Below, piece after piece: positions 1-8,659 of a stretch of 11,181 nucleotides of DNA; position 1 is the first letter of the stretch; each line of letters starts with the position of its first letter. The notes below the pieces were generated by a model. The model was not told the origin of the DNA and searched no databases. It saw only the letters and a program-made list of their open reading frames with translations. This DNA comes from an uncultured Caldilinea sp. (lineage in GTDB: Bacteria > Chloroflexota > Anaerolineae > Caldilineales > Caldilineaceae): assembly GCA_937928035.1 (NCBI GenBank), contig CALFWA010000016.1, positions 1 through 11,181 of the forward strand, read 5' to 3'. A program made the position numbers and the translations under genes.

Positions 1-323
1 CCACGGGCGATTCCGAACAGGCCAAGATGATGCAAAACATGAGCCTGTTAATGACGCTATTCTTCGGCTATTTCACGCTCCAGGTTCCGGCAGGCCTAAG
101 CCTTTACTGGGTGACCAGCAACCTCTTGCAGATTTTGCAGCAATGGGCTGTCACTCGCTTCTTCCTGCAAAAGCCGCAGGTTGCGCTGGTGACGGCGGCC
201 GCCGGCGACGTGAAAACAGTCGACGCCAAAGCAGGTGACGCCAATCCGCAAAGCGCACAGTCTGTAAAGTCGACCACACCGGCGTCCACCACTCCAAAGC
301 GCAGCAGGCAGAAGAGGAAATAG
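1..323 (+). CDS. yidC: Membrane protein insertase YidC/Oxa1 family, C-terminal end (5'-truncated)
   Basis: The reading frame is open from the first full codon at 3 and stops at 321-323, so only about 106 C-terminal residues are present. YidC inserts proteins into the cytoplasmic membrane, alone or with SecYEG. What is visible is the last conserved Oxa1 block: a Met-rich stretch (KMMQNMSLLM), a hydrophobic segment (TLFFGYFTLQVPAGLSLYW) and the conserved SN followed by a Q-rich helix (VTSNLLQILQQ). The PAGLSLYW..SN pattern is diagnostic for the family. The tail is Ala/Thr-rich and ends in a basic cluster (PKRSRQKRK), a common ribosome-contacting feature of YidC C-termini. The next gene, jag, starts 3 nt after the stop, matching the classic rnpA-yidC-jag order near bacterial origins. 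The true start lies outside the window. Confidence 0.93.
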   Translation, partial: TGDSEQAKMMQNMSLLMTLFFGYFTLQVPAGLSLYWVTSNLLQILQQWAVTRFFLQKPQVALVTAAAGDVKTVDAKAGDANPQSAQSVKSTTPASTTPKRSRQKRK

Positions 324-326
324 ATC

Positions 327-1202
327 ATGGCAGATGCACAGATCTTCACCGGTAAGAACGTCGAAGAAGCCATCGCCGAAGGATTGCGCGCCCTTGGCCT
401 CAGTCAGACTGAGGTGGAAATCGAAATTATCAGCCGAGGCAGTCGCGGCATCTTCGGACTGGGCAGCGAACCGGCCCAGGTGCGCATCAAGCCGCGTCCT
501 GTGAGTGCAGCGCCGCAGTTGGAGCCGACCATCGTCTCTGCCCCACCCTCTTCCGAAGCGCCCCAACAACGCGACGCAGGCCGTCGACCTGCTGCCGTGA
601 GCGAAGCTGAGACCGTTTCGCAAGTCATCGAAACTTCTGACGCTGTCTCCGCAATCGCAGAGACGGAAGACGCAGAAGAGGTCGAGCAGATCGAGACGGC
701 GGAGCGCTCCTCGGCTGAAGAAGAGGAGCAGTTGGCGCAGCTCGCCAGCGAGCTGCTTGACAACGTCGTGCGCTTAATGGGCTTTGAAGCCAGGGTCGTT
801 GCCGAGTGGCGTGAACCGGACGCCGACAACGAACAGCGATACCTGTTGCTCGACTTACATGGCAAGGACCTGAATCTCCTCATCGGTCGGCGCGGAGAAA
901 CGCTCAACAACTTGCAATATCTTGTGCGCCTGATGGTGAATCAGCGCCTTCACCGCTGGAAGAACATCGTGGTGGACGTCGAGGGCTATCGCCGGCGGCG
1001 CATGGAGCATCTGTCGCAACTCGCCTTGCGCTCTGCACAGCAGGTCGCCCAGACCGGACGTGCGTTGGCGCTCGAGCCGATGCCGGCCAGCGAGCGTCGC
1101 ATCATCCACCTCACCCTGCGCGATCATCCCGACGTCATTACGGAAAGCAGTGGGGAAGGGGAGCGGCGCAAAGTGCACATTCTTCCCCGCAAATCGGCGT
1201 GA
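327..1202 (+). CDS. jag: Jag/KhpB (EloR) RNA-binding protein with Jag_N, KH and R3H domains
   Basis: The 291-residue protein has the full Jag architecture. A Jag_N domain (about residues 5-55, with the SRGIFGLGS block) is followed by a long acidic linker (about 59-142, rich in Glu and Ala), a KH domain with GxxG loop G187-R-R-G190 (IGRRGETLNNLQYLVRLMVN), and a C-terminal R3H domain with the Arg-x3-His core at R257-H261 (SERRIIHLTL). Family members bind RNA, often with KhpA, and in Firmicutes influence cell elongation and division; the role in this organism is inferred only. The start ATG lies 3 nt after the yidC stop, so the two are almost certainly co-transcribed. The linker is longer and more acidic than in short Jag homologues but unremarkable for a GC-rich lineage. 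The identity is clear from the three domains and the yidC neighbour. Confidence 0.95.
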   Translation: MADAQIFTGKNVEEAIAEGLRALGLSQTEVEIEIISRGSRGIFGLGSEPAQVRIKPRPVSAAPQLEPTIVSAPPSSEAPQQRDAGRRPAAVSEAETVSQVIETSDAVSAIAETEDAEEVEQIETAERSSAEEEEQLAQLASELLDNVVRLMGFEARVVAEWREPDADNEQRYLLLDLHGKDLNLLIGRRGETLNNLQYLVRLMVNQRLHRWKNIVVDVEGYRRRRMEHLSQLALRSAQQVAQTGRALALEPMPASERRIIHLTLRDHPDVITESSGEGERRKVHILPRKSA

Positions 1203-1259
1203 AAGATAGCCGGAATCTGGGCGGCGCCTCCTGCCCCCCGATTGCTTCATCTCCCCGGC

Positions 1260-1299
1260 GTTCGCCCGATGCGCAGACAGCCTTCGGGTGAACGTCTGC
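1260..1299 (+). promoter_or_regulatory. Competing stem structures in the pfkB leader
   Basis: Two stems can form here but cannot easily coexist. Stem A pairs GTTCGCCCG (1260-1268) with CGGGTGAAC (1285-1293), 9 bp with one G-U. Stem B pairs GCAGAC (1273-1278) with GTCTGC (1294-1299), a perfect 6 bp whose 5' arm is in the loop of stem A. Stem B ends next to the AGGA at 1300-1303, which would serve as Shine-Dalgarno for the ATG at 1312. This could be chance in GC-rich DNA; no T-run marks a terminator. Confidence 0.3.
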
Positions 1300-1326
1300 A
1301 GGATGCCCAAAATGGATAGGGTTGCC

Positions 1327-2244
1327 ATGGCTCAGGAAATTTCTTCTTGCCTCGCAGTGGACATTCTGTTGGTCGGCAACGTCACCCGCGACCTGATCGA
1401 TGTCCATCATTCCGACGCCTATCGTCTGGGAGGCACGGTCACCTTCGCCGCCGTCGTGGCCGATCGGCTTGGTCGGCGTCCGACGGTAATCACGCGCGCA
1501 ACGCCGGAGACCGATCTATCGGCCATGCCGCCTTCGACGCAACTGATTGTCCTGCCTTCTCCCTCGACCACCACCTTCGCCAACATTTACACGCCTCACG
1601 GTCGCATCCAATACTGTTTCACACCTGCACCGCCCATCCGCGCGTCCGACATCCCTGTCGCCTGTCGACGTCCGGACATGGTGCTGCTCGGCCCTATCGC
1701 CGACGAGATCGAACCGGACGTCGCTGCGCTCTTTCCTCAAGAGACGCTCGTCGCAGCGGTACCGCAGGGTTGGATGCGTCGCTGGGACGCCGATGGCCGG
1801 GTGCACAGCAAACCGTGGGAAAGCGCAGAGCAGATTCTTCCACATCTGGATGCGCTGGTGTTGTCCCTGGAAGATATTGACTATGAATGGGAGCGGTTGG
1901 CGCCGGCGTTCGATCATGTGCCGCTAGTCGTGGTCACAGAATATCGCGATGGCTCCACCGTCTTTCAACGACAGCCGGACGGCGGCATTCTGGAGACGAA
2001 AATTCCCCCGCGCCCGGCTGTGGAGGTCGACCCGACGGGCGCAGGCGACATTTTTACAACCGCGTTTCTGATTCGCCTCGAAGAGACGGGCGACCCGATC
2101 ATGGCGGCGCGCTTCGGCAATGTGGCGGCCTCGATGAGCGTCGAGCATGTGGGGACGACCGGCATCCCCACGCGTCAAGAAATCCTTGAATATATGGAGG
2201 CGCACCCCTTCGAGCCGACGTTCGTGGCACAGACGAAGTTCTGA
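1327..2244 (+). CDS. PfkB-family carbohydrate/nucleoside kinase
   Basis: PfkB (ribokinase-like) kinases phosphorylate sugars, nucleosides or related alcohols with ATP. From ATG 1327 the protein is 305 aa, a normal family length. It opens with the usual first strand (VDILLVGNVTRDLID), has the sugar-binding GG pair at G35-G36 (RLGGTVTFAAVVADRLG), and carries the ATP-site signature DPTGAGDIFTTAF with the expected catalytic base at D241. The substrate cannot be deduced. Several starts are in frame: GTG 1288, ATG 1303, ATG 1312 (AGGA 8 nt upstream) and ATG 1327 (AGGG 5 nt upstream). I chose 1327 because it puts the first strand close to the N-terminus; 1312 is nearly as good. It lies between jag and parA, where many bacteria have mnmE/mnmG/rsmG instead, about 110 nt ahead of parA. 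A role linked to segregation is not implied by its sequence. Confidence 0.85.
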   Translation: MAQEISSCLAVDILLVGNVTRDLIDVHHSDAYRLGGTVTFAAVVADRLGRRPTVITRATPETDLSAMPPSTQLIVLPSPSTTTFANIYTPHGRIQYCFTPAPPIRASDIPVACRRPDMVLLGPIADEIEPDVAALFPQETLVAAVPQGWMRRWDADGRVHSKPWESAEQILPHLDALVLSLEDIDYEWERLAPAFDHVPLVVVTEYRDGSTVFQRQPDGGILETKIPPRPAVEVDPTGAGDIFTTAFLIRLEETGDPIMAARFGNVAASMSVEHVGTTGIPTRQEILEYMEAHPFEPTFVAQTKF

Positions 2245-2262
2245 GCGCGCTGCAATGACCGA

Positions 2263-2291
2263 TTGCATGAAATGGCATGAGATGCATTAAT
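2263..2291 (+). promoter_or_regulatory. Putative promoter upstream of parA
   Basis: TTGCAT (2263-2268) and ATTAAT (2286-2291) are 17 nt apart, with TGC directly before the -10 as an extended -10 element. GCAT recurs at 2265, 2275 and 2284, about one helical turn apart, which might mark an operator. The hexamers are only moderate matches, and this is the only AT-rich patch between pfkB and parA. Confidence 0.35.
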
Positions 2292-2356
2292 ATTTCTTTG
2301 CTGAAGATCGAGCTGCAACGTAGTGCGCTGCACGAAGGAGACGCAACCGGCCAATC

Positions 2357-3166
<810 letters not shown>

Positions 3167-3172
<6 letters not shown>

Positions 3173-3194
3173 AACGCGGGTCTTGAAACGCGGG
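3167..3194 (+). repeat. Exact 14-bp tandem duplication across the parA stop codon
   Basis: TCTTGAAACGCGGG occurs at 3167-3180 and again at 3181-3194 with no mismatch and no spacer. The parA stop (3170-3172) is in the first copy; the second lies in the parA-parB spacer. It looks like a recent slippage event and does not change the protein. Confidence 0.9.
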
Positions 3195-3224
3195 TCGTAA
3201 AGTTGCAAAAGATGGAGGCATACG

Positions 3225-4142
3225 ATGGGTGCTGAAGCAAAAAGACGCGGGCTGGGACGGGGCCTCGGCGCCTTGATCATGGACACTGCCGTCACGCCGG
3301 TCGCTCCGGAAGTGGCGGCGCAGGCGGAAGCGGGCGGCGTCCGGCTGGTCGACATCGACTGGCTGCTGCCGAATCCGCGACAGCCGCGCACCGCTTTCGA
3401 CCCTGCCGCGCTGGAAGAGCTGGCTGCATCGATCCGCGCCCACGGCATCATCCAGCCCCTCGTCGTCACGGCGGCGGATCAACCGGGGCGCTACTGGCTG
3501 GTTGCCGGCGAGCGCCGCTGGCGGGCTGCTCGCATTGCAGGGCTGAGGGAAGTCCCCGTCATCGTCCGGGAGGCGACCCCGCAACAGCTCATGGAGTGGG
3601 CGCTGGTCGAAAATGTCCAACGCGCAGATCTGAACCCGATCGAGGAGGCCGCCGCCTTCCAGACGCTTATGACCGAATTCGGGCTGACGCAGGCGGAGGT
3701 CGCCGAACGCGTCGGCAAGAGCCGTCCCGCCATCGCCAACGCAGTGCGTTTGCTCAGCCTGCCGCTGGAGGCGCAACAGGCGGTCATCGACGGCCAGATC
3801 ACGGCAGGACATGCGCGGGCGCTGCTTGGACTTTCCAACCCTGAGGCGATCCGTCGCGCCCTGTCCGAAGTGATCCGGCGCGAGCTGTCCGTGCGCCAGA
3901 CAGAAGCATTGGTGCGGCGCATGAGCGAGCCGCCGGCTAAACCGGCCTCGACCGAGGCCGAAGAAGACCCGCCGCTGCGGAGCCATCTGCGCTACATGGA
4001 AGACCGCTTTCGCTCGGTCTTGGGAACCAAAGTCAGCCTGAGCCGCAATCCAGATGGCGCAGGCAAGCTCGTCGTCCATTTCTACAGCGACGAAGACCTC
4101 GAAGCGATCTTTCGATTGATCACAGGCGAAGAGGATGGCTGA
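3225..4142 (+). CDS. parB: Chromosome partitioning protein ParB (Spo0J type)
   Basis: ParB binds parS sites, loads as a CTP-dependent clamp and stimulates ParA. The 305-aa protein has the N-terminal ParA-contact motif KRRGLGRGLGALI (6-18) and the ParB/Srx CTP-binding fold, with GERRWRA at 95-101 and ENVQRADLNPIEEA at 129-142. A central helix-turn-helix follows (about 155-175, LTQAEVAERVGKSRPAIANA), then an Ala/Glu/Pro-rich linker and a C-terminal dimerisation region ending LEAIFRLITGEEDG. The ATG has GGAGG 6 nt upstream (3214-3218). Its last 8 nt overlap the next gene in an ATGGCTGA arrangement, so translation of the oxidoreductase is probably coupled to parB. No convincing full parS site is present in the window. 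Confidence 0.96.
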   Translation: MGAEAKRRGLGRGLGALIMDTAVTPVAPEVAAQAEAGGVRLVDIDWLLPNPRQPRTAFDPAALEELAASIRAHGIIQPLVVTAADQPGRYWLVAGERRWRAARIAGLREVPVIVREATPQQLMEWALVENVQRADLNPIEEAAAFQTLMTEFGLTQAEVAERVGKSRPAIANAVRLLSLPLEAQQAVIDGQITAGHARALLGLSNPEAIRRALSEVIRRELSVRQTEALVRRMSEPPAKPASTEAEEDPPLRSHLRYMEDRFRSVLGTKVSLSRNPDGAGKLVVHFYSDEDLEAIFRLITGEEDG

Positions 4143-5208
4143 CGCGCCGACTCCCGCGCTTGCGCTGCGCAGGCTCGATGAACGCTCCGTTGGATTTCTG
4201 ATCGCCGGCGCCAGCCAGGTCGCCGCCCGCTGGATGATTCCCGCTATTCAGCAACAACCGCCCGCCACAGGCGCGGCGGATGTCATGAGCGCCTATGTGG
4301 CCGCCGTCTACAGCCACAATTTGCGGCGGGCGCAACACTTCGCCGCGATGCACGGCATCGTTCACGCCAGCGACAACTTGACCTCGCTGCTGGAGCGCCG
4401 GGAAGTGCAGTGCGTCTACGTAGGCAATCATCCTCGTCATCACGCGGAGATCGTGCGCGCCGCTCTGATGGCCGGCAAACACGTGTTGTGTGAGCCGCCG
4501 CTCAGCGACGATCTCGATGAAGGTCGCGAACTCGAACAGCTGGCGCGTCACCGCGGCGCGGCGCTGGCGGTGAATTACGCCTGGCGGGCGACAGGAGTGG
4601 TGCGACAACTGCGCAATCTGCTTCAGGAAGACGCTATTGGTGCAGTGCTCAGCGTCCAAATCGACAACACAGCGCTGCCACCGCTCGATGGGAGGAGCTG
4701 GCGCCTCCATCGGCCCTTCGGCGGCGTTTTATGGGATCGCCTCTTACACGACATCGATCTGTTGGCCTATCTTTTGTTGAGCGACCCGGTGGAAATCCAG
4801 ACGCATTCTCTCCAGAATCTGCTGGGCGGCGAGAGCGCAGAGGATGCGCTCAGCGTTGTGCGACTGCGCGGAGGGACGCCGGCGATTGTTCACGACTCCT
4901 TTGTGCTGCCGCACGCACCGACGCGTATCACCATCTACGGGGAAACCGGCTGTTTAACTGCGCTGCGCTGCCGACCCGGCGACTCGCACAGCCAACTAAC
5001 GCTGCAGCGCGGCGAGCAGATGCAGCCTCTATCGGTTGACCGGATCGATCCATATCGAGCGAGCGTCGCTCGATTTTTGGCGGCTGTCCGTCTCGGCGAG
5101 GCGCCGCTTGCCGCTGCGGCGGACGACCGTCGCGCCGTGGCGAGCGTGCTGGCGGCGCAACAATCTTTGCACCATCGAAAGCCCGCTGTTCCGGCGACAT
5201 TTCGATAA
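4135..5208 (+). CDS. Gfo/Idh/MocA-family oxidoreductase with altered EKP motif
   Basis: This family uses NAD(P) to oxidise or reduce sugars and related compounds. The 357-aa protein has an N-terminal Rossmann segment (FLIAGASQVAARWMIPAI, with a degenerate Gly motif at 25-30), the usual Y-V-G-N-x-P-x-x-H block (YVGNHPRHHAEIVRAALMAG), and the later GGVLWDRLLHDIDLLAYLL helix with the family's conserved H205 and D208. The canonical EKP lysine, important for catalysis in the family, is absent: the segment reads C-E-P-P-L-S around 120-122. The extended N-terminus (about 18 residues before the first strand) is also unusual. It overlaps parB by 8 nt and is probably read from the parAB transcript. The family assignment is fairly safe; whether it is still a dehydrogenase is uncertain. 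Confidence 0.8.
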   Translation: MADAPTPALALRRLDERSVGFLIAGASQVAARWMIPAIQQQPPATGAADVMSAYVAAVYSHNLRRAQHFAAMHGIVHASDNLTSLLERREVQCVYVGNHPRHHAEIVRAALMAGKHVLCEPPLSDDLDEGRELEQLARHRGAALAVNYAWRATGVVRQLRNLLQEDAIGAVLSVQIDNTALPPLDGRSWRLHRPFGGVLWDRLLHDIDLLAYLLLSDPVEIQTHSLQNLLGGESAEDALSVVRLRGGTPAIVHDSFVLPHAPTRITIYGETGCLTALRCRPGDSHSQLTLQRGEQMQPLSVDRIDPYRASVARFLAAVRLGEAPLAAAADDRRAVASVLAAQQSLHHRKPAVPATFR

Positions 5209-5221
5209 GTCGATGGACAAT

Positions 5222-5243
5222 GAACCCTGTCTCTCAAGGGTTC
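5222..5243 (+). terminator. Hairpin after the parAB-oxidoreductase unit
   Basis: GAACCCT (5222-5228) and AGGGTTC (5237-5243) form a perfect 7-bp stem with an 8-nt loop, 14 nt after the oxidoreductase stop. There is no T-run on either strand, so it is not a standard intrinsic terminator. It could be an RNA-stability hairpin or assist Rho-dependent termination. Confidence 0.35.
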
Positions 5244-5319
5244 GGCGTGACCGCAAAGAGGAGCTCTAATCGTTACGTAAACTTCAGCCGAATTGCTCAA
5301 TCCTAAAGACCGTGCTAAG

Positions 5320-5340
5320 ATTGTAAAAAATCAGTACAAT
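5320..5340 (+). promoter_or_regulatory. Putative promoter/operator of the CarH-like gene
   Basis: ATTGTA (5320-5325) and TACAAT (5335-5340) form an inverted repeat with a 9-nt AT-rich spacer. The right arm is a 5/6 match to a sigma70 -10 box, about 120 nt before the GTG start; no good -35 is seen at 17 nt. CarH proteins of Thermus bind repeats containing TnTACA and occlude the promoter. The bottom strand here contains TTTACA, so autorepression is possible but unproven. Confidence 0.4.
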
Positions 5341-5459
5341 ACCTATGCCATAAACAGCGCGCAGAGCAACGGCGAGCATTGCATGGAAACAATGTCATCT
5401 TCGTCGGCGCTGAAATTTTTGACGCAAAAAGAGAACAACAAAAACTATCGGAGACGAAG

Positions 5460-6533
5460 GTGAAAGGCGTTGTGGGTGCATCGATACGGCTGAGCGATTA
5501 TTCAACCACTCCGTTATATAACATCAAAGCTGTTGTACAATCGACCAACATCAGCCCTAGCACACTGCGGGCATGGGAGCGGCGCTACAACATGTGTCGC
5601 CCGCAACGTTCGGAGAGCGGGTATCGTCTCTATTCCGATCGAGACATCGCCATTATCCGCTGGCTCAAGGCTCAGGTGGACGCCGGCATGTCGATCAGCC
5701 AGGCGGTCGCCTGGCTGCAATCGATTATCGAGCAGTCGAACGCGGACGAGCAGGCGACGCTGCCTGATCCGACCGGCCGCGCGGTGGAATTGCAACCGCT
5801 TCCGGCGCCCTCGCGCTTCGATCTGGAAAATTTCGCCAACCTTCAAAAGGCGCTGCTCGACGCCTTGCTCAACTATCAGGAAGACGAGGCGGAGGCCATC
5901 CTGGCGCGCGCGTTCGCGCTCTATCCGGTCGAACATGTGGGCGAATACATTATCATGCAGGTGTTGGTGGAGATCGGTGAACGCTGGCATCGAGGCGAAC
6001 TCAGCATCACGCGCGAACATTACGCCACCAATTACCTGATTCAACGACTGGCGGCGATCCTGCGCGTAGCGCCCAATGCGACGAACCGTTCGCTGATCTG
6101 GGTGGGTTGTGCGCCCGGGGAATTACATGAAGTCGGCGCCCTGCTTTTGTCCATCTACCTGCGTCGCGCAGGCTACACCGTTCGCTACCTTGGTCAAAAC
6201 CTGCCGATCGAAGATCTGGTGGCGGAGGTGAAAGCGATCAAACCGGATATGGTGCTCTTGAGTGCAACGACAATGGAGGCTGCGCTCAGCCTGCAGCCAC
6301 TGTGCGAAATGCTGGCCAGCATCGATCCTCCTCGCCCGATCATCGGCTACGGAGGTCGCGCCTTCAATCTGCGCCCGGAGCTGCGAAACGAGATTGCGGG
6401 CGTTTATCTGGGCGCCACCGCTATGGAGGCGGTGGAAAGCATCGGCGAGCTGCTTTCGGAGCAAACTCGCTCCTTGCCTAAACAGAATTCTTCCCTCTCA
6501 GGTCGCCAAACGCCCCCCCAATCCGATCGATGA
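5460..6533 (+). CDS. carH: CarH-type MerR regulator with adenosylcobalamin photoreceptor domain
   Basis: CarH proteins repress promoters in the dark as AdoCbl-bound tetramers and release DNA when light breaks the Co-C bond. From GTG 5460 (GGAG 6 nt upstream) the protein is 357 aa. It has a MerR helix-turn-helix at about 20-90 (YNIKAVVQSTNISPSTLRAWERR, then SGYRLYSDRDIAIIRWLK), a helical cap domain and a C-terminal cobalamin-binding Rossmann domain. The cap holds the CarH signature W-x9-EH: W176, H177 next to it, then E186-H187. The cobalamin loop has E221-L-H223-E-V-G226, matching ExHxxG with the lower-ligand histidine. These correspond by pattern to W131, H132, E141, H142 and H177 of Thermus CarH. 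The C-terminus (GYGGRAFN...YLGATAMEAVESIGELL) is also typical. A TTG at 5379 would add 27 residues unlike the family. The next gene begins 27 nt downstream, suggesting one transcript. Target genes cannot be read from the window. Confidence 0.9.
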   Translation: MKGVVGASIRLSDYSTTPLYNIKAVVQSTNISPSTLRAWERRYNMCRPQRSESGYRLYSDRDIAIIRWLKAQVDAGMSISQAVAWLQSIIEQSNADEQATLPDPTGRAVELQPLPAPSRFDLENFANLQKALLDALLNYQEDEAEAILARAFALYPVEHVGEYIIMQVLVEIGERWHRGELSITREHYATNYLIQRLAAILRVAPNATNRSLIWVGCAPGELHEVGALLLSIYLRRAGYTVRYLGQNLPIEDLVAEVKAIKPDMVLLSATTMEAALSLQPLCEMLASIDPPRPIIGYGGRAFNLRPELRNEIAGVYLGATAMEAVESIGELLSEQTRSLPKQNSSLSGRQTPPQSDR

Positions 6534-6560
6534 GAACGCCGCTGTAGAAAAGAGCCACCC

Positions 6561-7268
6561 ATGAACGATACAAAAGCTGCTCTTCAGGAATTAGAAGCAG
6601 AACTCAAGGAGGTGGAGCAAACTCTTCACGAGGCGTTGACGGAGCTGTTTCCGCCCTTCAGCCAGATGGTGGCGCAGGAGCTGCGCCGCACCTATCCTCT
6701 CCAGCGGGGAGCGTTCGTCCTTGCCGCCGGTATGCCCGCTCAGGACAATGAGGCGGCGCGGAGACAGCGCATCGACCTGGCGGCTGCTTTGGAGATGTTG
6801 CACCTTGCACTCAACGTCCATATCCGACTCGGGGAGGCGGGCGGAGGAGGAGCAGCGCATTCATCCGTGCTGGGGAGCACCATCTTAGCTGGCGACTATT
6901 GCTTCAGCCGAGCGGCGGCCCTGGCAGTGCGCACGGGGGAACGGGTCGTAGTCGAAATCTTTTCAGACGTGCTGAAGCGCATCAGCGAAGGGCATCTGCG
7001 TCAACTGCTGGAGGGAGGCGACGCATCATTTGACGAAGATCGGGAACTCTTTATCGCCGGCGCCGATGCCGCAACACATTTGGCGCATAGCGTCCCCCCT
7101 GTGCGCAGCATGGCGCTCCATCTGGCCGGCTTGCTTGCAGATTGCGAGGCGTCAGAGCAAGCAGCGCCCTTTTGGAATCACGCCCGGAAAGAGCTGCAAC
7201 CTCTGCTGACGCCCATCCAGTCCACCCGGTGGGAAGCTTTTCTGGACTGGCGACAGTCCGTACAGTAA
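6561..7268 (+). CDS. Polyprenyl-synthase-like protein lacking both Asp-rich motifs
   Basis: The 235-aa protein resembles the middle of trans-isoprenyl diphosphate synthases. The segment STILAGDYCFSRAAALAVRT (106-125), then VVVEIFSDVLKRISEGHLRQL, matches the family's LAGDYL..RA..L...TG and SEGEL-Q-L helices, and AALEMLHLALNVH (75-87) matches the helix that ends in H-D-D-x-x-D. The expected first DDxxD is replaced here by I-R-L-G-E (88-92), followed by a Gly-rich stretch. The second Asp-rich motif is absent too, and the protein is some 70-90 residues short of the usual length. It is therefore unlikely to be catalytic by itself. By analogy with heterodimeric prenyl synthases, it could be a regulatory small subunit, or simply a decayed paralogue. 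The start has only a weak AGAG Shine-Dalgarno, so expression may depend on the CarH-like gene 27 nt upstream. The fold assignment rests on my motif reading and is moderate. Confidence 0.6.
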   Translation: MNDTKAALQELEAELKEVEQTLHEALTELFPPFSQMVAQELRRTYPLQRGAFVLAAGMPAQDNEAARRQRIDLAAALEMLHLALNVHIRLGEAGGGGAAHSSVLGSTILAGDYCFSRAAALAVRTGERVVVEIFSDVLKRISEGHLRQLLEGGDASFDEDRELFIAGADAATHLAHSVPPVRSMALHLAGLLADCEASEQAAPFWNHARKELQPLLTPIQSTRWEAFLDWRQSVQ

Positions 7269-7304
7269 AGAGAGTCGCCGATCTCCTTCATCAGACCGCA
7301 TATA

Positions 7305-7323
7305 TTGCACAGCTTTTGTGCAA
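7305..7323. repeat. Perfect 19-bp palindromic element TTGCACA-N5-TGTGCAA
   Basis: Arms at 7305-7311 and 7317-7323 are perfect complements with a 5-nt loop (GCTTT), 37 nt after the upstream stop. There is no T-run on either side, so it is a poor intrinsic terminator. The size and symmetry suit a dimeric regulator such as Crp/Fnr, and such a gene lies 440 nt downstream, but no binding is shown. Confidence 0.5.
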
Positions 7324-7562
7324 GACAAATTGGCATCGCCCCGGATCCAGCGCATTTGTTTCTTCAATCACTAATCGACCGCAAACAATTCTCCAATACC
7401 TTTTTAATCTTTACAGCGTATACTTTATTGGGATCGGGAACCGGGCAAGCCCTCAGCAGAGCCACTTGCAAGTTCTCACGCAATTCCTGCTTCGATTGCG
7501 GATCGGTCTCCTGCCGAAGGGAACCGACAACAGACGCGGCGACCAACAAAAATGAGAAAATT

Positions 7563-7652
<90 letters not shown>

Positions 7653-7763
7653 TTTACAGTCAACCAGCGTCTGTCCAACAAATATCCATATCGGACGGGT
7701 TGACTTAAAGTGTCCAGAAGAAAATCTCACCGAGCCACAGGCGTTTGCGTACAGAGGAAAGCA

Positions 7764-8495
<732 letters not shown>

Positions 8496-8533
8496 AACGC
8501 TTGCAGGCTCCAAAACTCCGACATATTGCCTTT

Positions 8534-8580
8534 GCAGGGCGGGGATTGCAGATAAAATCAGCGATCTCCGCCCTCTGCTT
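8534..8580 (+). terminator. Terminator-like hairpin after the Crp/Fnr gene
   Basis: AGGGCGG (8536-8542) pairs with CCGCCCT (8568-8574), extended by GC (8534-8535) with GC (8577-8578) across a 2-nt bulge; GATT (8544-8547) and AATC (8556-8559) can close the interior. Only a short CTTT follows, so termination would be weak. It sits between the Crp/Fnr stop and the rho promoter, where a terminator is expected. Confidence 0.45.
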
Positions 8581-8624
8581 TGGGCTAAAGCGGCGCTTCC
8601 ATTATAGTTAAATATTTGAGTGAG

Positions 8625-8653
8625 TTGACGGCGAAGCTTACTGTTGATATAAT
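8625..8653 (+). promoter_or_regulatory. Near-consensus sigma70-type promoter for rho
   Basis: TTGACG (8625-8630) and TATAAT (8648-8653) are separated by exactly 17 nt: 5/6 and 6/6 matches to the housekeeping consensus. The start of transcription should be near 8660. This is the best promoter in the window and lies 372 nt before the rho ATG. Confidence 0.85.
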
Positions 8654-8659
8654 AATGTT

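Noticed and set aside
615..634. GTTTCG/CGAAAC inverted repeat inside jag, considered as parS
   Set aside because: The 8-nt spacer and core do not fit the 16-bp parS palindrome; likely chance in coding DNA.
1615..1622. TGTTTCAC, a perfect half of the parS consensus, inside pfkB
   Set aside because: The following bases do not supply the complementary half GTGAAACA, so it is not a palindromic parS site.
5237..5260. AGGGTTCGG resembling a tRNA T-arm after the oxidoreductase gene
   Set aside because: No acceptor, D or anticodon arms and no suitable T-loop continuation; it is one arm of a simple hairpin.
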